Of a DNA stretch of 35,769 bases, positions 30,081 through 35,769 are shown in pieces. A model generated the notes under the pieces. It made no database searches. It was not told where the DNA came from and was given only the letters and a program-made list of their open reading frames with translations. The translations under genes and the position numbers were made by a program. This DNA comes from [Eubacterium] saphenum (GTDB lineage Bacteria > Bacillota > Clostridia > Oscillospirales > Ruminococcaceae): assembly GCA_004554555.1 (NCBI GenBank), contig SFLN01000020.1:1-35769 (forward strand), written 5' to 3'. Numbering within the stretch: position 1 is the first letter of the stretch; the number at the start of each line of letters is the position of its first letter.

Positions 30081-30318
30081 CGATTTTGTTGGCTTCGAGC
30101 CAACAAAATCGCGGGGGGAAAACTCTTGTTTTCCCCCCGTACCCCCTTTAGCGCTTTTGAACGCGTTTGCCGCGCTTCGCGCGGAGTGGTCGCTTCGCTC
30201 TAGTCCGCGGCTTCGCCGCGAGTGACGCGCTCCGCGCTTTAGTGCCTTCGGCGACCAAAAAACTTTTTCTGAAGAAAAAGTTTTCTGGACTTTCAAAAAG
30301 ACTTTTTCGCTTCGCGCT
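30081..30318 (-). repeat. Hairpin-array element, right copy (about 238 bp, inverted)
   Basis: Read on the minus strand, in the same order as the left copy. 30284-30259: 11-bp stem with loop TTCA. 30252-30244: GCC-GAA-GGC. 30237-30227: GCGC-GGA-GCGC. 30220-30206: CGCGGC-GAA-GCCGCG. 30201-30190: an extra module containing GCGAAGC. 30184-30170: CCGCGC-GAA-GCGCGG. 30138-30113: ten-bp stem with loop CAAGAG. 30111-30081: 13-bp stem with loop TCGAA. Linkers again end in ACT. Stems differ from the left copy yet stay paired. Confidence 0.9.
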
Positions 30319-30336
30319 CCACGGACACAAAATGCC

Positions 30337-30362
30337 AAAAATCCCGAGCAACACGCTCGGGA
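30337..30362 (-). terminator. Terminator of the dapL-rhomboid operon
   Basis: On the minus strand TCCCGAGC/GCTCGGGA with loop GTGTT, then five T. It begins six bases after the rhomboid stop, before the right hairpin-array copy. Confidence 0.85.
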
Positions 30363-30368
30363 CTTTCC

Positions 30369-30950
30369 TTATCCATTGAACTTCTTCTTATGAAACGCAA
30401 TTCCAAATCCAATTCCCGAAACGCCCCCGCAAAGATGTCCAAAATGCGAAATATTATCATTAACCGCAATCCCGCTGTAAATCTCCTGCCCAAGATAAAT
30501 CGCCGCAATCAATATCAGCGTCAGCGGTATCTCGCCCTTCTTCATACTCGTAAACGCGCTCAGTATTATCATCAAAAACACCAATCCCGACGCGCCAAGT
30601 ATCCCCGTGTCAAAGAAAAACATATTCAGCAGCCCGCCCACAAGCGCCGTCACCGCCATCATTATCACGGTGTTCCAGCTCCCGTAATGCTGCTCGACAA
30701 TCGGTCCCACAAGCAGCAGCATCGTGATGTTCCCCGCAAAGTGCGCGAAACTCGCGTGACCGAAAACATACGAGAACATTCTCAGATAAGTCAGCGGGTC
30801 AAGCAAATTCGCGTGACCGTAACACACAAAAAGCAGTCTGTTCGAGCCGTCCTGCGTGAGCATATCAATCAGCAGCGTTATCAGACAAATTATCGAAAAT
30901 GTAAGAATTACAGGTGAATTGTAGGTTAGTTTTAATCTTGATTTGCTCAT
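30369..30950 (-). CDS. Rhomboid-family intramembrane serine protease
   Basis: A 193-residue membrane protein with about six helices. The catalytic serine is Ser121 in GASGLVF, and the partner histidine is His172 in SHFGHLCGG; HFAGNITML (about 70-78) is the conserved helix-2 motif. It cleaves membrane-spanning segments of unknown substrates. GAGGAA precedes the ATG. It is 15 bases downstream of dapL and so probably co-transcribed, although no functional link to lysine synthesis is evident. A good terminator follows. Confidence 0.9.
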   Translation of the reverse strand: MSKSRLKLTYNSPVILTFSIICLITLLIDMLTQDGSNRLLFVCYGHANLLDPLTYLRMFSYVFGHASFAHFAGNITMLLLVGPIVEQHYGSWNTVIMMAVTALVGGLLNMFFFDTGILGASGLVFLMIILSAFTSMKKGEIPLTLILIAAIYLGQEIYSGIAVNDNISHFGHLCGGVSGIGFGIAFHKKKFNG

Positions 30951-30965
30951 AAGTTCCTCTTTTCG

Positions 30966-32174
30966 TTACTTCAACAGCTTCTTTACTCTCTCCATCGCCT
31001 CAGCGGTCTTTTCGTGCGTGCTGAACGACGTGAGTCTGAACCAGCCGTCGCCGTTCTTTCCGAAGCCCGCGCCCGGCGTTCCGACAACCTGCACATTCGT
31101 CAAAAGCAGGTCGAAAAACTCCCAGCTTCCCATTCCGTTCGGGCACTTCAGCCACACATACGGCGAGTTTATACCGCCCGTGTACTTGATACCGATTTCA
31201 TCGAGCGCGTTCATAATAATGCGCGCGTTCTCCTGATAATAAGCGATATTCTCGCGGCACTGCTTCTGCCCCTCTTCCGTGAAAACAGCCTCCGCTGCTC
31301 TCTGAACGGGATAGGAAACGCCGTTAAAGCAGCTTCCCTGACGTCTTGCCCAAAGGTCGGCAATTCTCACGTCCTCGCCCTTTGAGTCCTTTCTGACCAA
31401 ATCGAACGGGATTACCGTGTAGCCGCAGCGCGTGCCCGTAAAGCTTGCAGTCTTGGACAGCGAGCAAATCTCAATCGCGCACTTTTTCGCGCCCTCAATG
31501 CAGTAAATCGAGCGCGGAATGTTGTCCTCAGTGATAAACGCCTCGTAAGCTGCGTCGTAGATGATAACCGCGCCGTTCTCCAGCGCATAGTCAACCCAAA
31601 CCTTGAGCTGCTCCTTAGTGTAAGCGGAGCCTGTCGGGTTGTTCGGGGAGCAGAGGTAAATCAAATCCGCTTTGACGTTTTTGTCGGGCATTGCGTTAAA
31701 GCCGTTCTCCTCGGTTGAATCGGCGTAGATAACGCTGTTTCCGTTCATAATGTTGCTGTCAACATAAACGGGATAAGCGGGGTCGGTGACGAGAACAGTG
31801 TTTCCGCTGCCGAAAATGCTGATGATATTTCCGCAGTCGGACTTTGCGCCGTCGGAAATTCTGATTTCATCGGCGGGAACGTCCGCGCCAAAGCTCTTGT
31901 AGTAATTAGAAACCGCCTCGCGCAGGAAATCATAACCCGCGCCGCTGTCCTCGTAGCCGCGGAAGGTTTCCTTTTCACCCATTTCCTTCGCCGCTTTAAC
32001 CATCGCGTCCACAACAACAGGCGCAAGCGGAAGCGTAACGTCGCCGATACCCATTCTGATAAGCTTTTTCGCTTCCTCGGGATTTTGCTCGGAATACGCC
32101 TTAATGCGCTTGGAAATCTCGATGAACAGATAATTTTTCTTTAAATTGCCGAAATTTTCGTTTAACTTTACCAT
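30966..32174 (-). CDS. dapL: LL-diaminopimelate aminotransferase
   Basis: A 402-residue PLP enzyme that converts tetrahydrodipicolinate straight to LL-diaminopimelate for lysine and peptidoglycan. The opening NENFGNLKKNYLFIEISKRI and the GIGDVTLPLAP and FRGYEDSGAGYDFLREAV stretches are the DapL signature. The PLP lysine is in SLSKTASFTGTR. The ATG at 32174 has GGAGG 11 bases upstream, a slightly long spacing; the TTG at 32192 overlaps the site. A TTGACA promoter lies upstream. Tetrahydrodipicolinate is also the branch point for the dipicolinate made by DpaAB, encoded about 2.6 kb away. Confidence 0.95.
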   Translation of the reverse strand: MVKLNENFGNLKKNYLFIEISKRIKAYSEQNPEEAKKLIRMGIGDVTLPLAPVVVDAMVKAAKEMGEKETFRGYEDSGAGYDFLREAVSNYYKSFGADVPADEIRISDGAKSDCGNIISIFGSGNTVLVTDPAYPVYVDSNIMNGNSVIYADSTEENGFNAMPDKNVKADLIYLCSPNNPTGSAYTKEQLKVWVDYALENGAVIIYDAAYEAFITEDNIPRSIYCIEGAKKCAIEICSLSKTASFTGTRCGYTVIPFDLVRKDSKGEDVRIADLWARRQGSCFNGVSYPVQRAAEAVFTEEGQKQCRENIAYYQENARIIMNALDEIGIKYTGGINSPYVWLKCPNGMGSWEFFDLLLTNVQVVGTPGAGFGKNGDGWFRLTSFSTHEKTAEAMERVKKLLK

Positions 32175-32247
32175 TGCTAAACAATCCTCCAAAATTTTGA
32201 CTTAAGGCAACCGAAATTACAAAAAATCCAAATTGCCCCATAATACT

Positions 32248-32276
32248 ATTAAATCACAAAATTCATTTTTTGTCAA
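32248..32276 (-). promoter_or_regulatory. Sigma-A promoter of dapL-rhomboid
   Basis: On the minus strand TTGACA (32276-32271), 17 bases, TTTAAT (32253-32248), with TGA before the -10. Confidence 0.7.
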
Positions 32277-32279
32277 GAT

Positions 32280-32449
32280 TAACGCGAGGATTTTTTGACA
32301 ATAATATTCACATACGAGAATTAAAATCGATTTTTTGACAGAGAAAAATCACATTTGGGCAGGAGTGTGGAAAATTCCACAATTTTTTGATGGATTTTAG
32401 TGAATAGTAACAAAAAATGGCGGCAATGCGAATTTTTTTCATTTCGGGC
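32280..32449. other. Intergenic stretch between dapL and murA promoters
   Basis: No gene is seen. GATTTTTTGACA occurs twice, at 32289-32300 and 32329-32340, exactly 40 bases apart; neither has a good -10. A hairpin TGTGGAA/TTCCACA (32366-32372 with 32375-32381) followed by six T could terminate plus-strand RNA or serve as an operator. Confidence 0.45.
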
Positions 32450-32478
32450 TTTAAAAAATGTAAAAAGTATGTTATAAT
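32450..32478 (+). promoter_or_regulatory. Probable promoter of murA
   Basis: TTTAAA (32450-32455), 17 bases, TATAAT (32473-32478) with TGT before the -10. The -35 is weak but the extended -10 is complete. Leader about 107 bases, with a small GGCG/CGCC hairpin. Confidence 0.6.
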
Positions 32479-32592
32479 AATAAAGTGTGAGCAGGCGGCT
32501 TTGTGCGCCCGCACCGAATTAATACTGAATAATATTCATTTTACATATATAAAATACAATGTCCTATTTAGAGGGCAGAGGGGAATTTCTTT

Positions 32593-33888
32593 ATGGAAAA
32601 ATTTATTATAGAGGGCGGAAAAAAGCTCTCGGGCGAGGTTACCGTAAACGGCGCGAAAAACGCTGTGGTTGCAATTCTTCCCGCAACTATTCTATCGGAC
32701 GAGCCTTGCATTATTGAAAATATACCCGGCATAAGCGACGTTTCGATTACTCTCCAGATTATGTCCGAAATGGGCGCGAAAATTCGCATGATAAACAAGA
32801 ACACCGTTGAAATAGACACGCGCGAGCTGAAGAATTTGTCCATTCCCTACGAAAAGGCAAAGCTGATGCGCGCTACAACCTATTTCCTCGGGACGCTGCT
32901 CGGACGTTTTCACTCCGCGCACGTTTCAATGCCCGGCGGCTGCAACCTCGGCGACCGTCCCATCGACCAGCACCTCAAGTGCTTCGCGGCACTCGGCGCA
33001 AAGTGCGAAATTGACGGCGGTATGGTTAACCTCAGCGCCGACAGGCTGGTCGGAAACCAGATTTTCTTTGATAAGAACTCCGTTGGGGCAACTATAAACG
33101 GCATTATGGCGGCGGTTAAGGCAGAAGGTCTTACCATTATCGAAAACGCTGCGAAAGAACCACACGTTGTTGACCTCGCGAACTGCCTCAACTCAATGGG
33201 CGCGGATATTATCGGCGCAGGTACGGACGTTATCAAGATACGCGGCGTAAAAGAGCTTCACGGCACGACTTACAGCGTTATCCCCGACCAAATCGAGGCG
33301 GGTACGTTTATGGCAGCGGTTGCGGCAACAAAGGGCAACGTTCTCATCAAAAACGTTATCCCCAAGCACCTCGAACCTATCACCAACAAGCTGCTCAAAA
33401 TCGGCGTACAGGTTGAGCAATTCGACGACGCAGTGCGCGTTATCGGCGGCGACAACTACGTCGGGACAAGCATCAAGACAATGCCTCACCCCGGCTTCCC
33501 GACCGATATGCAGCCGCAGATTTCTGCGGTTCTCACCTGCGCAAAGGGCACGTCGATGGTGACCGAGAGCATCTTCGACAACCGTTTCCGTTATGTGGAC
33601 GAGCTTCGCAGAATGGGCGCGAATATCTCGGTTGAGGGCAGAGTTGCGGTTATCGAGGGCGTGTCAAAGCTTCGCGGCGCTCCCGTCAAGGCAACCGACC
33701 TCAGAGCAGGCGCAGCGCTGATTATCGCGGCTTTGAGCGCCGAGGGAACGTCCGAAATTTACGATATTTTCCACGTTGAACGCGGCTACGAGAATATGGA
33801 AATCAAGCTCCGCGAGCTTGGCGCGAACATTATTAAAGTGGACGAGCCCGACCCCGCAAGCGACGCTTCGGTTAAAGCGGTTATCTGA
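32593..33888 (+). CDS. murA: UDP-N-acetylglucosamine 1-carboxyvinyltransferase
   Basis: A 431-residue enzyme for the first committed step of peptidoglycan synthesis, adding enolpyruvate from PEP to UDP-GlcNAc. Lys22/Asn23 (NGAKNA), the catalytic Cys117 (MPGGCNLGDRPID), Asp305 (FPTDMQ) and Arg371 (DLRAGAAL) are all present. The cysteine predicts fosfomycin sensitivity. Full family length. The ribosome site GAGGGG lies before the ATG. The WalJ-like gene follows after 125 bases that hold no terminator. Confidence 0.96.
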   Translation: MEKFIIEGGKKLSGEVTVNGAKNAVVAILPATILSDEPCIIENIPGISDVSITLQIMSEMGAKIRMINKNTVEIDTRELKNLSIPYEKAKLMRATTYFLGTLLGRFHSAHVSMPGGCNLGDRPIDQHLKCFAALGAKCEIDGGMVNLSADRLVGNQIFFDKNSVGATINGIMAAVKAEGLTIIENAAKEPHVVDLANCLNSMGADIIGAGTDVIKIRGVKELHGTTYSVIPDQIEAGTFMAAVAATKGNVLIKNVIPKHLEPITNKLLKIGVQVEQFDDAVRVIGGDNYVGTSIKTMPHPGFPTDMQPQISAVLTCAKGTSMVTESIFDNRFRYVDELRRMGANISVEGRVAVIEGVSKLRGAPVKATDLRAGAALIIAALSAEGTSEIYDIFHVERGYENMEIKLRELGANIIKVDEPDPASDASVKAVI

Positions 33889-34013
33889 CGCACGGCTGAA
33901 CGCGGAATGCGGCGGCAATGGGCGCGGCAAGTTGAACGAGAAATTTGCAAACCAAAATCGGCTGATTTGGCATAACGGCGCGGGTTGAGCAACATATTTA
34001 AGGTACGGCAATT

Positions 34014-34802
34014 ATGGCTAGAATTTATCCCATCTGTTCGTCAAGCGACGGAAATTCAACATTTATCGGCACTCGCGGTCACGGGATACTCGTGGACGCG
34101 GGCTGTTCTTTTAGGGCGCTGAAAAACGCGCTTTCGCTTATCGACACGGATTTTGACGGCATCGAGGCGGTGTTCATCACCCACGAGCACACCGACCACA
34201 TAAAAGCCCTCGAGCAGCTTTTGAAGCACACAAAGCTGCCGATTTTCGCGTCGGGCGGCACTATAAACGCGCTGAAGTACTCGGGAAAAATCCCCGAAAA
34301 CGCGCCGCTCTACGACATAAAGGACGGCTATCGAAGCGCGGCTTTTGAGGTGAGCGCGTTCCCTACTTCCCACGACAGCGCCCAGAGCGTTGGCTTTACC
34401 GTGCGGTTTGGAAAGGACAGCTTCGGCATCTGCACCGACACGGGCTTCGTCACCGAGCAGGCTGAAAAAGCGCTCACGGGTTGTCGGACGGTACTTATCG
34501 AGAGCAACTATGACGAGGAAATGCTCCGCAAAAATCTGAACTATCCGCCCGATTTAAAGCGCAGAATTTCGGGCAATCAAGGCCACCTCTCCAACAGCGG
34601 CTGCGCGGAATTTGCGCTCAAGCTGCTGAAAAAAGGCACGCGGCACTTCGTTCTCGGGCATCTCTCGCGCGAAAACAATACTCCCGCGACCGCAAAATCC
34701 CGCACCGAGCGCCTGCTCGCGGACAACGGCGCGGTTATCGAAAGAGATTTTACGCTTTGCGCAGCGCCCGTGATGACAACGGGCGAGTACATAAGCGTCT
34801 GA
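34014..34802 (+). CDS. MBL-fold hydrolase of the WalJ/YycJ type
   Basis: A 262-residue metallo-beta-lactamase-fold protein. It starts IYPICSSSDGNSTFIGT, has LVDAGCSF, the metal motif ITHEHTDH (His57, His59, Asp61, His62), GICTDTGFV, LIESNYDEEML, GHLSN and VLGHLSREN. These match WalJ/YycJ, a predicted exonuclease-type MBL protein usually encoded with the WalRK two-component system and linked to coordination of wall synthesis and replication. walR and walK are not in the window; its neighbour here is murA. Only a weak AAGG precedes the ATG at 34014. The symbol is withheld because genomic context differs. Confidence 0.85.
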   Translation: MARIYPICSSSDGNSTFIGTRGHGILVDAGCSFRALKNALSLIDTDFDGIEAVFITHEHTDHIKALEQLLKHTKLPIFASGGTINALKYSGKIPENAPLYDIKDGYRSAAFEVSAFPTSHDSAQSVGFTVRFGKDSFGICTDTGFVTEQAEKALTGCRTVLIESNYDEEMLRKNLNYPPDLKRRISGNQGHLSNSGCAEFALKLLKKGTRHFVLGHLSRENNTPATAKSRTERLLADNGAVIERDFTLCAAPVMTTGEYISV

Positions 34803-34820
34803 CATCGGAGGTTGAAGAAA

Positions 34821-35570
34821 ATGAAAAAAACGGTTCTTGACAAGCTGAAAATGATATTCTTTTTGGCGTATTTCTTGATTTTATCGGTTGAACGAATTAT
34901 CAGCCTGGTTTGCGTGTTCACGGGCAATTTGTCCAAATACGACGCGCTCGACTGGTATATGACCGCGCTCACGCTGTTTGCGATTTTCGGGGCTTACGTC
35001 TTTATGGCGACAAAGTGCCACGTTTCGTTCAAATCCACCGAAATTGACCTTGCGGAGGATAACGAAAATTATGCAAAACTCTCAATTGCGGCGGGAATTC
35101 TGCTGCTCGGCGGTATGGTTCACACCGAGGGTACAATCCCCGGGATACAGTTCGCGTCCTACGGAATGCTGCTCGGAGCGATGGGTATCCACACATTCCA
35201 GTGCGCGAAACGCGACGGAAACGCGCTTATGAAATGGCTCTCCTTCGCGTACATAACTGCGTTTTCGATGTCAATCCCCGTGGTTTATCACACTAATATT
35301 CAGCTCAAGTACCTCTTTATCCCGATTGAGTGCGTGGTTTCTGCGGGAATGGTTGTGCTGTTCACGATAATGCTCAAGCGCTTCTTCACCCAAAACTCCG
35401 AGAGCGATTTCTCGCTTATCCCCTTTATCACGGCAGTCATCGGCGCATTCGCGGTGATTATACTGCGCTGGAACGAGGAAATAAACTGGTTCGTGCTGAT
35501 TGCAATCAGCGTTACATCGGTTCTCTGGTTCCTCTCCAACATTCTCTCGATGGTCAAGAAAAAGAAATAA
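34821..35570 (+). CDS. Unidentified multi-pass membrane protein
   Basis: A 249-residue protein with about eight hydrophobic helices and a positively charged start (MKKTVLDKLK) and end (MVKKKK). I do not recognise a family and see no catalytic motif. The ATG at 34821 has GGAGG nine bases upstream; an in-frame TTG at 34812 overlaps the site. It is 18 bases after the WalJ-like gene and should be co-transcribed. It ends at a strong bidirectional terminator. A role in the envelope is possible from context but unproven. Confidence 0.8.
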   Translation: MKKTVLDKLKMIFFLAYFLILSVERIISLVCVFTGNLSKYDALDWYMTALTLFAIFGAYVFMATKCHVSFKSTEIDLAEDNENYAKLSIAAGILLLGGMVHTEGTIPGIQFASYGMLLGAMGIHTFQCAKRDGNALMKWLSFAYITAFSMSIPVVYHTNIQLKYLFIPIECVVSAGMVVLFTIMLKRFFTQNSESDFSLIPFITAVIGAFAVIILRWNEEINWFVLIAISVTSVLWFLSNILSMVKKKK

Positions 35571-35584
35571 TTCAACATAAAAAT

Positions 35585-35617
35585 GCGGCACATCGCAAAA
35601 GATGTGCCGCTGTTTTT
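35585..35617. terminator. Bidirectional terminator between convergent genes
   Basis: A perfect ten-base stem GCGGCACATC/GATGTGCCGC, loop GCAAAA, with T-rich tracts on both strands (TGTTTTTA on plus, ATTTTTA on minus). Confidence 0.92.
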
Positions 35618-35769
35618 ATTCGGAATAGCTCGCGGGACGGGAAGCCGCTGCGTCCGTGTGGGATTCGGTTGTGTTGGAAATTGAACCTGTAGTTTCATCA
35701 TCAAAAACGAAAGTATAATCGACGTTTGTACTGCTGAAAATCTCCGATATTCCGTCAAAATCCGCCGTG
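35616..35769 (-). CDS. 3' end of an unidentified gene running off the right edge
   Basis: A minus-strand frame enters from the edge, stays open for 50 codons and stops with TAA at 35618-35616, directly before the bidirectional terminator. The visible tail is acidic and rich in Ser and Thr (it includes VDYTFVFDDETTGS and ends SRPASYSE). Such tails are common in secreted or membrane proteins. The shared terminator and codon use support a real gene; family cannot be told. Confidence 0.5.
   Translation of the reverse strand, partial: TADFDGISEIFSSTNVDYTFVFDDETTGSISNTTESHTDAAASRPASYSE

Noticed and set aside
29683..30318. CRISPR array or insertion sequence
   Set aside because: No identical direct repeats with unique spacers, and no transposase gene or target-site duplication.
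30060..30338. 92-codon open frame inside the right hairpin-array copy
   Set aside because: Basic, repetitive translation produced by the hairpin modules; the left copy does not keep a matching frame.
33889..34013. Small gene between murA and the WalJ-like gene
   Set aside because: No open frame with a ribosome site; only a weak imperfect inverted repeat is visible.

Overview
The window looks like a chromosomal segment from a spore-forming, anaerobic member of the Bacillota, most likely class Clostridia and probably a gut species of the Oscillospirales/Ruminococcaceae type. This is inferred from gene content: dipicolinate synthase dpaA/dpaB (endospores), the LL-diaminopimelate aminotransferase route, indolepyruvate:ferredoxin oxidoreductase, a bile-salt-hydrolase-type enzyme, HPr with His15/Ser46, a WalJ-like hydrolase, strong GGAGG ribosome binding sites and TTGACA-17-TATAAT promoters. 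No rRNA, tRNA, insertion sequence, phage module or CRISPR array was seen. Both window edges cut genes on the minus strand.

Layout. 1-6862: an edge gene, an amidohydrolase (minus), and a divergent operon of sodium symporter, iorA, iorB, aryl-CoA ligase and tandem-ACT protein. Together these fit oxidation of aromatic 2-oxo acids to aryl-acetyl-CoA with ferredoxin reduction. 6912-9865: a GGDEF(degenerate)-EAL protein with a FIST sensor protein. 9884-10604: a single-cysteine Asp/Glu racemase-family gene. 10739-15161: an operon of zinc-ribbon/Sel1-repeat protein, membrane polyferredoxin, stand-alone TerY-C zinc protein, divergent protein kinase with zinc ribbon, and GNAT acetyltransferase. It resembles part of the Ter-linked kinase/TerY-C systems in an unfamiliar combination. 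The kinase 3' end carries a 40-bp tandem duplication that shifts its reading frame. 15334-17856: HPr, then an M23/LysM/G5 cell-wall hydrolase whose promoter overlaps four WalR-box-like hexamers spaced exactly 11 bp apart.

17882-20938 (minus): a 7TM GGDEF(degenerate)-EAL gene followed by the choloylglycine hydrolase gene. 21022-23852: a MATE transporter (minus), then a YitT-family protein and dUTPase (plus). 23849-26889: a large secreted-propeller HD-GYP receptor. 26941-28383: dpaB and dpaA. 28466-29658: pyrophosphatase and Maf. 30369-32276 (minus): dapL and a rhomboid protease. 32450-35617: MurA, a WalJ-like MBL hydrolase and an unknown membrane protein.

The most unusual feature is the 29683-30318 intergenic region between convergent genes. 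It holds two diverged, inverted copies of a ~240-260-bp element built from an ordered series of hairpins. These include short GNA-triloop hairpins joined by linkers ending in ACT, an identical TTCA loop and an identical CAAGAG loop. Several stems differ between the copies at paired positions but remain complementary, so the fold appears to be under selection. I do not recognise it as a described family.

Three separate c-di-GMP-type proteins lie in the window (two EAL, one HD-GYP). Both GGDEF domains look catalytically dead, so the stretch is biased toward c-di-GMP breakdown and sensing.
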